Of a DNA stretch of 64,000 nt, positions 24,109 through 32,168 are shown in pieces. The notes beneath the pieces were generated by a model that did not search any database, was not told the origin of the DNA, and saw nothing but the letters and a program-made list of their open reading frames with translations. The stretch is taken from the NCBI GenBank assembly GCA_020058765.1, contig JAGVDM010000004.1, positions 186,001 through 250,000 on the forward strand, written 5' to 3'. Both the position numbers and the translations under genes were made by a program. Within the stretch, counting starts at the first letter, position 1. Every line of letters begins with the position of its first letter. The DNA is from Candidatus Peribacterales bacterium. Its GTDB lineage: Bacteria; Patescibacteriota; Gracilibacteria; Peribacterales; Peribacteraceae.

Positions 24109-24570
24109 ATGCGTCACACTCTCCTCTCATGTTCACTGGCACTAGTTCTCACAGCATGCTCGTCTACTTCTAGCGAGGTAAGCGGCTCACTCTTGTTCGG
24201 TGAATCGAATGCGACAACAGCCTTGCGGGGAGACAAGCCTGCAGTACTACATTTTTGGACTGATGATTGTGCAATGTGCATGAGCGATGTGGATGTTCTC
24301 CTTTCCACACAAGAAGAGTTTCCTGAATTCGCGCTGATTAGTGTGTACGTTGGCGATGATGCTTCTGCAGCCAGGGCGTCGTGGAGATCCATCGGCGAAC
24401 CATTCCCGTTGCTCGTGGATAAGCAGAATACGCTTTGGCAGGGCTACCAGGTCACCACACTCCCAACAACGCTCTTTCTCAATGCAGAAGGCCTCGTGAT
24501 TTCGCGTGTAGATGCTCCATTGGATGCCGCACTGGCACCAATGCGCATGCTGGAAATTCAGCAGATGTAA
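24109..24570 (+). CDS. Thioredoxin-like (TlpA/ResA-type) lipoprotein
   Basis: 153 residues from the ATG at 24109. The lipoprotein signal ends in LTAC (Cys17). The thioredoxin fold starts with AVLHFWTDDCAMCMSD, giving the redox pair Cys54-x-x-Cys57, and has the cis-Pro motif TTLPTTLFLN. It should reduce or exchange disulfides outside the membrane. It follows tRNA-Ser by 40 nt and runs convergently into tkt. Confidence 0.9.
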   Translation: MRHTLLSCSLALVLTACSSTSSEVSGSLLFGESNATTALRGDKPAVLHFWTDDCAMCMSDVDVLLSTQEEFPEFALISVYVGDDASAARASWRSIGEPFPLLVDKQNTLWQGYQVTTLPTTLFLNAEGLVISRVDAPLDAALAPMRMLEIQQM

Positions 24571-24579
24571 CCCGCGTCT

Positions 24580-26901
24580 CTACGCGAAACTCTCTGCGGA
24601 GAGTTCTTCCAGAGTCCTCCGTAGCTGTTCGTTCGCGGGGAGTTTGTCTGGTGAGCACTCTCTGTTCTTCCAGAAAGAACGGAGTGATTCCAGGTATCCC
24701 TTTTCCTCCTGTAGCCTGCGCACAAATACCTTCATTTGTGAGCGGAATCGACTATGACGCACATTGTGCGTGAGTTCCAGAACGGCGGATACAAGAGCGT
24801 CTTCTCCACCTCGTACTTCGCTGCGTACTTCATCGAGAACCGCATCCACAATACTGTCTTGATCGAGACCCGCGAGGAATTTGAGATCCTCGGCAGAACC
24901 TGAGGGGAAGTAGTGGGATAGCCCGAGCCGACGCAATGAACACGGGAGTGCGAAATCTGCGATCACATCGGCGACTTGAGTTGCGAGTCCGCCTTCGCTG
25001 TTATGGTCCTCTGCAACAACAAGATGCCCTGTTTCCAAGGCAGCCTGCACGATTGCGGACGCATCGAGCGGACGGATGCAGGCAACGTTGAGCACGCGAA
25101 CCCGCACTGGTGTTTCCAATTGATTGAGGGCATCTGCTGCGGCCACCGCATCATGCACGGCTATACCCGTTGCAATGATGGTGACTTGGTCAGAGGTATC
25201 GCCATTTCCGCGTACAAGATCAATTTTTCCATCGAACACGTAGCCCGCATCGTAGAGCACATCTCCCTTTGGCGTAGTGAGTTGCGGGTGATCCGAACGC
25301 GCAGAGAACACGAAGACACTTGTATGCCCCTCTGCAATAAGTTCCAATCCTCGCTCTGCCATGGCACCCGCTTGATTACAGTCAGCGGGCATCCATACCT
25401 GCGTATGGTGATAGGGAATGTTGAGGTAATTCTGCTCTTGGTGTGTTTCGCCGTCTTCACCTACAGAAAGGCCGGCATGTGTGCAGTCGTGCAGCACAGC
25501 GCAACGCGTATGCCCGCAGTTCACATCAATGAGCCTGGCATTTGCACGAGCTTCGTTGGTGCCGAATGCAGCGAATGTGTACGTGACGGGGAGTAAGCCT
25601 GTCTGGCGCATCCCCGCTGCCATCATTGCCATGTTCGCCTCCGCAACACCCACATTGATCACGCGATCAGGAAATTCCTTCTGTACTTTGTCGAATCCAC
25701 CCGATGCGGCAAGGTCTGCATGCAGCACAACGATGCGCGGATCTGCCGCCATCAAGTTCTTGAGATGCACGGCGCCGAAATCCTTTCGAGCGCCGCCTTT
25801 ATCTTTTGTGATTGTGCGAGGTGCTGGTTTCTTCCATGACAGGGGAATGTCCGTCTCCGTTGGCTTTGCAGATTCGTAGCGCTTCTTCTCCTGTGTGCGA
25901 ATCGGCTCATACTTTGCGATGGTCTCATCGAAATCGGGGAGCTCCTGCAGTGCCTTCTCCGCTTCTTCGTCGGAAAGAGGGGAGCCGTGGTAGTTCTTCT
26001 TCCCAGAATTCGAACCTTCTTCCATAAAGGAAATTCCATGACCCATGGTCGTGTAGTAGCACACGAAGATCGGTGCGCCCTTGCCGAGCTCTGTATCAAC
26101 AGCATCGAGCGCAGCCTCCACTTGCGCGGGATCATTGCCGTTCTGTACTTCGATTACTTTCCACCCACATGCATGTGCAATAGCAGCAAAGTCTGCAGCG
26201 ACAGTGCGAGATGGCAGATCTGAAAGCTGCATATCGTTGAAGTCCCCATGCACCACCAAGTGGTCGAGCTCTAAGTGACTGGCAAGACGGAATGCCTCCA
26301 TCACTTGCCCCTCTTGCGCATCTCCATCTGCTAAAAGCACATCCACAATGCCAGGTTTCTTCTGCATCTTGAGTCCGAATGCCACACCAAGGGCATTGCT
26401 CACGCCTTTGCCGAGTGGCCCTGTTCCAAACGGGATATCACCAATGCCTGCCTCAATGTGACCGGGTAATCCGGCAGGAATGCGGAAGTTTTCGATAATT
26501 GCCTCTGGGCTCGCCAAACGAGGATCGTCTCCTTCTCTCCCAAAGAGCCACTGCAAACCATAGCTCAATACAGAAAGGTGCCCCGCACTAATGCGAAGTG
26601 GCTGATCCACGTGTGGATTTCTGCGCTTGGAAAGCAAGTACGCAAAAGTGAATGCAGAAAGCGGCCCGCCTGGATGGCCAGACTTGTGTGCGCGCGGTGC
26701 GCGCACAGACAAATGGCGAAGAATGGTGTGCGCAAGATCGTAGCGCGTCTGTTCTTCTGCATTCAGCGTCATTGCCTGCGCAGGCCCAATCCAAAGGGAA
26801 TCCACCTTGCGTGCACTTGCGAGCACGCGCTGAAGGGATTGCGGAACATTGGCGGAATCCTTCCCTAGGAGAGTATTCGGTAGTGGTCGGGCGAGAGACA
26901 T
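24580..26901 (-). CDS. tkt: Transketolase
   Basis: 773 residues from the ATG at 26901, longer than the usual 620-680 because of an extra 60 residues at each end. The thiamine-diphosphate site is seen in VLLADGDAQEGQVMEA and HGDFNDMQL, and substrate-contact segments in AHKSGHPGGPLSA, GHGISFMEEG, INVGVAEANM and HDCTHAGLSVGEDG. It transfers two-carbon units between sugar phosphates in the non-oxidative pentose phosphate pathway and supplies ribose 5-phosphate. It is divergent from the tal-gnd genes, so the whole pentose phosphate set is clustered. Confidence 0.96.
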   Translation of the reverse strand: MSLARPLPNTLLGKDSANVPQSLQRVLASARKVDSLWIGPAQAMTLNAEEQTRYDLAHTILRHLSVRAPRAHKSGHPGGPLSAFTFAYLLSKRRNPHVDQPLRISAGHLSVLSYGLQWLFGREGDDPRLASPEAIIENFRIPAGLPGHIEAGIGDIPFGTGPLGKGVSNALGVAFGLKMQKKPGIVDVLLADGDAQEGQVMEAFRLASHLELDHLVVHGDFNDMQLSDLPSRTVAADFAAIAHACGWKVIEVQNGNDPAQVEAALDAVDTELGKGAPIFVCYYTTMGHGISFMEEGSNSGKKNYHGSPLSDEEAEKALQELPDFDETIAKYEPIRTQEKKRYESAKPTETDIPLSWKKPAPRTITKDKGGARKDFGAVHLKNLMAADPRIVVLHADLAASGGFDKVQKEFPDRVINVGVAEANMAMMAAGMRQTGLLPVTYTFAAFGTNEARANARLIDVNCGHTRCAVLHDCTHAGLSVGEDGETHQEQNYLNIPYHHTQVWMPADCNQAGAMAERGLELIAEGHTSVFVFSARSDHPQLTTPKGDVLYDAGYVFDGKIDLVRGNGDTSDQVTIIATGIAVHDAVAAADALNQLETPVRVRVLNVACIRPLDASAIVQAALETGHLVVAEDHNSEGGLATQVADVIADFALPCSLRRLGLSHYFPSGSAEDLKFLAGLDQDSIVDAVLDEVRSEVRGGEDALVSAVLELTHNVRHSRFRSQMKVFVRRLQEEKGYLESLRSFWKNRECSPDKLPANEQLRRTLEELSAESFA

Positions 26902-27000
26902 AGAGACAAGTGTAAGGAGAGTAGACCGAGTGTATGAGCTGTTGCCGCAGGCGTAAAGCACTCCCGTTTGGCTTATAAATAGAGAGTCAAGTCGGGTTCC

Positions 27001-27028
27001 TTGCCCGTGAAAATCTCGGTGCTAGAGT
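27001..27028 (+). promoter_or_regulatory. Promoter of the 37-residue peptide gene
   Basis: TTGCCC (27001-27006), 16-bp spacer and TAGAGT (27023-27028), 24 nt before the ATG at 27053. Confidence 0.5.
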
Positions 27029-27052
27029 GCACTCCCGTTCACACGGTTCTCT

Positions 27053-27166
27053 ATGCATCGCACTCTCCCAGGGCAACGAAAGAAGCCGCTTTCACTTGTG
27101 ACGCTCAATGTCACAGCCATCGTTCTCTTCAGCTTGTTTCTGCTGACTACTGCCAATCCGTTTTAG
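27053..27166 (+). CDS. Small membrane peptide (37 residues)
   Basis: An ATG at 27053 opens 37 codons ending in TAG. The product has a basic N-terminus (MHRTLPGQRKKPLSLV) and a hydrophobic helix (VTAIVLFSLFLLTTA), so it is a single-span, N-in membrane peptide. It occupies the 370-bp gap between tkt and tal and has its own promoter-like sequence. It resembles the 30-residue peptide at 18633 only in architecture. Function is unknown. Confidence 0.6.
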   Translation: MHRTLPGQRKKPLSLVTLNVTAIVLFSLFLLTTANPF

Positions 27167-27229
27167 TAGACGGTGACGCATCTTCACAGTGGAGAGAACA
27201 AAATGTTTTCGCGTAGGGTGGATACGCCC

Positions 27230-27258
27230 TTGCATTTCGTGCATACTGATTTTGTAAT
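27230..27258 (+). promoter_or_regulatory. Promoter of tal-gnd
   Basis: TTGCAT (27230-27235), 17-bp spacer and TGTAAT (27253-27258), 14 nt before the ATG of tal at 27273; no Shine-Dalgarno sequence is seen. Confidence 0.55.
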
Positions 27259-27272
27259 TTTTACGATTGTGC

Positions 27273-27917
27273 ATGAAACTTTTCATTGATACCGCAAGCG
27301 TCGAAGAAGTACGTGAGATCGCATCTTGGGGCATTCTTGATGGAGTGACGACGAATCCCTCTCTTGTACTGAAAGCAGGTGCAGAGTTTGAGCCTACTGT
27401 GAAGGCGATGTGCGCCTTGGTGAAGGAGGTCAGTGCTCAGGTTACGGCGTCTGATTTCGCAGGCATGCAAGAACAGGCAAAGGAATATTCGTCTTGGCAC
27501 AAGCACGTAGTGGTGAAAGTGCCCATGACGGTCGAGGGTTTAAAAACCTTGGCTTGGTGCAAATCGAAGGGTATTCCCACCAATACGACGCTCGTTTTCT
27601 CCGTCGCACAAGCTGTTCTCGCTGCGAAGGCGGGTGCAACAATGATCAGTCCGTTTGTTGGTCGTCTCGACGATATTGGCGAGGATGGCATGAAGCTCAT
27701 CGAAGATATTCGTGCAGCATGGGACCGATATGACTTTGCAACCCAGATTCTTGTGGCTTCGATTCGAGACGTAGAGCATGTGCGTCGTGCAGCCGTTGCA
27801 GGAGCCCACATCTGTACTATCCCGTACAAGGTTTTTCTTGAGCTTCCAAAACATGATCTCACCGAGAAGGGCCTCCAAAAATTCCTTGAGGATTGGGAAA
27901 GTGTTCAGAGCAAATAA
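27273..27917 (+). CDS. tal: Transaldolase (TalC/fructose-6-phosphate aldolase-like type)
   Basis: 214 residues, the size of the short transaldolase subfamily. It begins with the signature MKLFIDTASVEEVREI and has GVTTNPSLVLKA; Lys82 in HVVVKVPMT is the Schiff-base lysine. NTTLVFSVAQA and ISPFVGRLDDIG complete the barrel motifs. It transfers dihydroxyacetone units between sugar phosphates in the pentose phosphate pathway. Start chosen at 27273; an upstream in-frame codon gives only two extra residues. gnd begins 3 nt after its stop. Confidence 0.95.
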   Translation: MKLFIDTASVEEVREIASWGILDGVTTNPSLVLKAGAEFEPTVKAMCALVKEVSAQVTASDFAGMQEQAKEYSSWHKHVVVKVPMTVEGLKTLAWCKSKGIPTNTTLVFSVAQAVLAAKAGATMISPFVGRLDDIGEDGMKLIEDIRAAWDRYDFATQILVASIRDVEHVRRAAVAGAHICTIPYKVFLELPKHDLTEKGLQKFLEDWESVQSK

Positions 27918-27920
27918 CGT

Positions 27921-29318
27921 ATGTCCTTCTCACTCGGCCTCATCGGCCTTGGAACCATGGGGGCCAATCTGGCTCGCAATGCCGCGCGAAACGGCGCGAC
28001 CGTAGTCCTTTTCAATCGCACGCAGGAAAAAACAGATTCCTTTATGCACGCATACGGTGCAGAGGGCGAATTCATTGCAACCGATTCGTACGAGTCCTTC
28101 GTGGAGGCGCTCCCGTCACCGCGTGCAATCTTGCTCATGGTAAAAGCGGGTAGCGCCGTGGATGATGTCCTACTTGAGCTCGTGCCGCATCTGCAGAAGG
28201 GTGACATTCTGATCGATGGTGGCAATAGCCATTACCGAGATTCCGAGCGACGGGAAAACACGCTGAAGAAGAAGGGAATACAGTTTGTAGGTATGGGCGT
28301 ATCGGGCGGAGAACAGGGTGCGCTACTCGGTCCAAGTATGATGCCCGGTGGTTCCAAGGAGGCCTATGACCACCTTGCACCGCTACTGCAGTCCATGGCC
28401 GCGGACGACGGTGATAAGGGCAAATGCGTCGCATACATGGGCTCCGGTGGAGCAGGGCATTTTGTGAAGATGGTGCATAACGGTATTGAATACGGAGTCA
28501 TGCAGTTGCTTGCGGAAAGCTATCATCTGCTTAAAGAAGGTGCAGGCCTCGATGCGAAGAGCCTTGCTGATCTCTACGCAAAATGGAGCAAAACCCCTGA
28601 ACTCTCCAGCTTCTTGCTCGACATTACTGCAAAGATTTTTTTGCAGAATGATCCAGATACAGGAGCACCGCTCATCGATGTGATTCGTGACGCTGCAGGG
28701 CAAAAAGGAACAGGAAAATGGACGACGGAAGCAGCGTTTGATCTTGGTATTGCCATACCGAGCATTACCGCTGCGGTCGATGCTCGGATCATTTCATCGG
28801 CAAAGGACTTCCGGCTCGCAGAGAGTGTGAAGTCTTCACCAGAGCATGAAGAAGCGAAAGTTCCGCCTACGTTCATCGAGGATGTCCGCAGCGCATTGGA
28901 GCTCTCGATCCTGAATACCTACGCGCAAGGTTTTCAGCTCCTGGTTGCTGCAAGCGCGCAGAATCAGTGGAACCTGCCCTTGTCAGAAATCATCCGTTGC
29001 TGGCAGGGTGGCTGCATTATTCGTGCCGAACTCCTCACGTGGTATCGCAAAGCTTTCAGTGGAGAAGAAAAGGCATCAGCACATCTTCGAGCGCGTTTCT
29101 CTGCAGAACATCAGCATGCTTGGAGGCGCATTGTCGCTTTTGGCGCAATTCGTGCACTTCCTCTTCCTGCAATGAGTGCATCGCTTTCGTACTACGATAG
29201 TTATCGCAGTGCATGGCTGCCACAGAATCTCATTCAGGCGCAACGCGACGCGTTCGGCGCACATACCTATGAGCGCCTCGACAAAGAAGGAACATTCCAC
29301 ACCGAGTGGCTAGCATGA
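27921..29318 (+). CDS. gnd: 6-phosphogluconate dehydrogenase
   Basis: 465 residues. The N-terminal Rossmann motif is LIGLGTMGANLARN with a following FNRT, typical of NADP use. The family signature IDGGNSHYRDSERR and the catalytic region GSGGAGHFVKMVHNGIEYG (with the catalytic Lys and the HNGIEY motif) are intact, and GTGKWTTEAA is present. It oxidatively decarboxylates 6-phosphogluconate to ribulose 5-phosphate. It is in an operon with tal. Its end overlaps the convergent FAD monooxygenase gene by 9 bp. Confidence 0.97.
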   Translation: MSFSLGLIGLGTMGANLARNAARNGATVVLFNRTQEKTDSFMHAYGAEGEFIATDSYESFVEALPSPRAILLMVKAGSAVDDVLLELVPHLQKGDILIDGGNSHYRDSERRENTLKKKGIQFVGMGVSGGEQGALLGPSMMPGGSKEAYDHLAPLLQSMAADDGDKGKCVAYMGSGGAGHFVKMVHNGIEYGVMQLLAESYHLLKEGAGLDAKSLADLYAKWSKTPELSSFLLDITAKIFLQNDPDTGAPLIDVIRDAAGQKGTGKWTTEAAFDLGIAIPSITAAVDARIISSAKDFRLAESVKSSPEHEEAKVPPTFIEDVRSALELSILNTYAQGFQLLVAASAQNQWNLPLSEIIRCWQGGCIIRAELLTWYRKAFSGEEKASAHLRARFSAEHQHAWRRIVAFGAIRALPLPAMSASLSYYDSYRSAWLPQNLIQAQRDAFGAHTYERLDKEGTFHTEWLA

Positions 29319-30500
29319 TTTGGGCAGCTGCAGTCGTACGCTTGTAAGGCGTCGAGGGAACATCCAGCTCGGGAGTAGTGCAAAGAGGCGAAGCGTGCGG
29401 TTGCGAATTGCCATGCCAATCCTTGTATCAGGTATATGAAAACCTGCAGAGAGCAGTGTTCGGCTGTGAATCTCTTTGGCGATCGGATGGAAGATTCGTT
29501 CATATTCTTCAAACGCCTTCGCAGGATTCTTGGGGAATTTCACCATTGCAGATGCGAGCACATACGCACCGCCAAGCGCGAGAGATACACCTTGCCCGGA
29601 AAGCGGTGAGGCAAGGCAAGCAGCATCACCAATGAGGCCCACTCTTCCTGTGTGCCACTTGGGCATACGGATTTGCGTTACGGCATCGAGGTAGAAGTCC
29701 TTTGCTTCGTCCAAACACTGTAGAAAACGCGCACATTGTTCGTCTCCTCCAGTGAATGCACGCCTGAGGATATCTTTTTGCAGCGCCGTGTCCTGCGGGG
29801 CAAAGTCGAGCATTCTTCGCTCACGGAATACAAACTCTACGACGGTCTTTCCGCCAGGGATGCCATATGCCGTAATGCGACGCCCAGGGAGTGAATACTG
29901 AAGCATTGTGTGCTCCTCCACTATCGCGCTTGGGACAGTGAACGCAGAAATGTAGAACCCGCAGTGCTTCTCGTATTTCGACTTTTCGCCAAATGCGAGA
30001 GTTCGCACAATAGAATTCTCTCCGTCTGCGCCGATCACGTAGTCTACATCCATCGGTTCACTTTTTGAGAATGTCACATGCACTTTGTCTTTCTGATCTT
30101 CAATCGAGCTGATCACATCACCAAAAATGTACGTCACGTTCTTCTGTGCGGCATCGAGGACAACTTTTGAAAGCTCCCCGCGCAAGATACTCACAATACG
30201 TTCGCCACTCTTTTCCCGAACGATACGAGGATCTAAGCCGATGATGCATTGATCATTGCAATCAATCACGCGAACGTTGCGCATGTCACATCGCTGCTTT
30301 TCCAGTAGCGGAAGAATTCCCATTCGTTCGGCCACGTCACAGCCAATTTCGCGGACGTCCAGCAAGTAGCCTCCGTGGCGCGGTGCCGGTGCTTTCTCCA
30401 CGATGGTTACGTCAAAGCCGTGCTCTGCAAGAAAGTATGCGAGAGCCGGACCGGCAATGCCCGCTCCGGAGATGAGTACACGCGTGCCATGAGTGTGCAT
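29310..30500 (-). CDS. FAD-dependent monooxygenase (PHBH/TetX-like fold)
   Basis: 396 residues from the ATG at 30500. The FAD-binding motif VLISGAGIAGPALAYFLAEHG is at about 9-29, then the DG motif in YVIGADGENSIVRT and the second FAD motif GRVGLIGDAACLASPLSGQG at about 285-305. This order defines the class A flavoprotein monooxygenases and related reductases. The substrate cannot be predicted; relatives hydroxylate aromatic compounds, isoprenoids or antibiotics. It has no operon partner and is unusual amid core genes, so acquisition by transfer is possible. Confidence 0.85.
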   Translation of the reverse strand: MHTHGTRVLISGAGIAGPALAYFLAEHGFDVTIVEKAPAPRHGGYLLDVREIGCDVAERMGILPLLEKQRCDMRNVRVIDCNDQCIIGLDPRIVREKSGERIVSILRGELSKVVLDAAQKNVTYIFGDVISSIEDQKDKVHVTFSKSEPMDVDYVIGADGENSIVRTLAFGEKSKYEKHCGFYISAFTVPSAIVEEHTMLQYSLPGRRITAYGIPGGKTVVEFVFRERRMLDFAPQDTALQKDILRRAFTGGDEQCARFLQCLDEAKDFYLDAVTQIRMPKWHTGRVGLIGDAACLASPLSGQGVSLALGGAYVLASAMVKFPKNPAKAFEEYERIFHPIAKEIHSRTLLSAGFHIPDTRIGMAIRNRTLRLFALLPSWMFPRRLTSVRLQLPKSC

Positions 30501-30590
30501 GCAACTGTAGGAAGAATATGTGTGGTGTCTGAATCTATAGTAGCAAAAAACGCTTGTTGACTCAACGAAGCGGTTTGCTGGTTTCGCATC

Positions 30591-30678
30591 TGGCGGAGAG
30601 GGAGGGATTCGAACCCTCGAGACCTTGCGGTCTGCCACGTTAGCAGTGTGGTGCCTTCAGCCACTCGGCCACCTCTCC
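30591..30678 (-). tRNA. tRNA-Ser (anticodon GCU)
   Basis: 88 nt including encoded CCA. The acceptor GGAGAGG pairs with CCTCTCC, discriminator G. The anticodon loop CTGCTAA gives GCT, and the long variable arm GACCGCAAGGTC matches that of tRNA-Ser(UGA). One A-C mismatch is seen in the anticodon stem next to the loop. Confidence 0.96.
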
Positions 30679-30759
30679 CTGTTGCGAAGCGCAGAAAGTA
30701 TATGCGAGGGGAGGGGAGGGGGCTACTGCATCTTTCAGAAGTTTTTGAACAACTATTGT

Positions 30760-31731
30760 ATGCAGAAATATTCTCATCTGAATGCAATTCTTTCTCCTTG
30801 TGTGCCTGCATTTCCTCAGCAGAATAGTCGTGTGTCGACTGCTATCCACATCCCCGTGTTGCTTGCAGAAGTTCTGCACGTGCTTCATCCGCAAGAGGGG
30901 GAAGCTGTGCTCGATGCAACACTTGGATTAGGTGGTCACAGCGCCGCATTTTTGGATGCCATTGGCGAGAAGGGAACACTCGTTGCTTTGGATGCCGATG
31001 AACAAAATCTTGCCGATGCAAAAGCAGCTCTCCAAGGAAAACCAGGGAATGCGCACTATCTCCATCGCAACTTTCGAGATGTGCAGGGTCTGCCCTCACC
31101 GCTTTTTGATGTGATATTTGCAGACCTTGGCGTGAGTTCTCCGCACTTTGATGATCCAGTGCGAGGATTTTCTTTTCGTGCAGATGCCCCTCTGGATATG
31201 CGTTTTGACCGTTCGTCCGGGATGACTGCGTCGCAATTCATTCGCATAGCAACCGAGCAGGAACTGGTTGAAATGTTCCGAATGTACGGGGAATTCCCCG
31301 GTGCTCGCCGCCTCGCGTCCCTTCTTAAGGCACAATTACCAGAAACAACATCCGCGCTTCGGTCGATTGTGGAAACTGCCTATGGGTTTCGAGCCCCTTC
31401 AATCTTGCCGCAAGTGTTTCAGGCGTTGCGCATAGCGGTCAACGATGAAATTGGTGCACTGAAGAGTTTCCTTGAGACAGCACCCACTCTTTTGCGGCCT
31501 GGCGGTCGACTGGGCATCATCAGCTTTCATTCACTCGAAGATCGACTGGTAAAGCAGTGCTTCCGCACGCTCACCACAGCAGAAGTGGATCAGCACACAG
31601 GCGCTCCGCTACAAGAGCCAGATTTTCTTTTACCGCAGCGAAAACCCATAAGTGCCAGTGCCGAGGAGGCACACCAGAATCCACGAAGCAGAAGCGCGAA
31701 ATTTCGCTCTATTACGCGACGTCTTCCCTAA
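30760..31731 (+). CDS. rsmH: 16S rRNA m4C1402 methyltransferase RsmH
   Basis: 323 residues from the ATG at 30760; a GTG at about 30832 just before TAIHIPVLLAEV would give the more usual RsmH length and is a serious alternative. Motifs: HIPVLLAEVL, the SAM loop LDATLGLGGHS, DADEQNL, FADLGVSSPHFD, RGFSFRADAPLDMRFD and the C-terminal ISFHSLEDRLVK. It methylates N4 of C1402 in 16S rRNA. It heads a short cell-division-type cluster with the FtsL-like gene. Confidence 0.96.
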   Translation: MQKYSHLNAILSPCVPAFPQQNSRVSTAIHIPVLLAEVLHVLHPQEGEAVLDATLGLGGHSAAFLDAIGEKGTLVALDADEQNLADAKAALQGKPGNAHYLHRNFRDVQGLPSPLFDVIFADLGVSSPHFDDPVRGFSFRADAPLDMRFDRSSGMTASQFIRIATEQELVEMFRMYGEFPGARRLASLLKAQLPETTSALRSIVETAYGFRAPSILPQVFQALRIAVNDEIGALKSFLETAPTLLRPGGRLGIISFHSLEDRLVKQCFRTLTTAEVDQHTGAPLQEPDFLLPQRKPISASAEEAHQNPRSRSAKFRSITRRLP

Positions 31732-31740
31732 GGCAACTTT

Positions 31741-32112
31741 ATGGTATACTCCTCCACAGTCTTGGGATCCTTCTCGCACACATCAACGGTGCCGAGGCGT
31801 TCATCGCTTGGTCATCTGATCAGTCAGAGTACCATCCTGCTCATGCTCTGCATTGGCTCGCTGATCCTTATGCTTGCATTGCTTATTCTGTTCCACCAGA
31901 ACGCAAATGCCACAAAGGGGTATATGCTCCGTACCTTAGAAAGGGAGCGAACACAGCTCCTTTTGGAAGAGGAGGTATTGAAGATGGAATTGGCTCAAGA
32001 GCAATCCTTGGCTGTGCTGGAGCAGGATAATCAGATTCAGCTTATGCTTGAGCCCACAGCCGTTTTGTACACGAATGAAGAGGCAACGCTGGCGGGAATT
32101 CGGGCTCAGTAG
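31741..32112 (+). CDS. FtsL/FtsB-like septal protein (predicted)
   Basis: 123 residues. A single membrane helix (about 31-52, LLMLCIGSLILMLALLILF) is followed by a coiled coil of about 40 residues (ERERTQLLLEEEVLKMELAQ). Size, topology and position immediately after rsmH match FtsL, which recruits septal peptidoglycan synthases with FtsB. Sequence identity in this family is always low, so the call rests on architecture and gene order. It starts 9 nt after the rsmH stop. Confidence 0.65.
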   Translation: MVYSSTVLGSFSHTSTVPRRSSLGHLISQSTILLMLCIGSLILMLALLILFHQNANATKGYMLRTLERERTQLLLEEEVLKMELAQEQSLAVLEQDNQIQLMLEPTAVLYTNEEATLAGIRAQ

Positions 32113-32168
32113 GGGGTAGCGAAAACAGAGAAAAATGGTACAATAGAACCAAATACACAGTACACATC

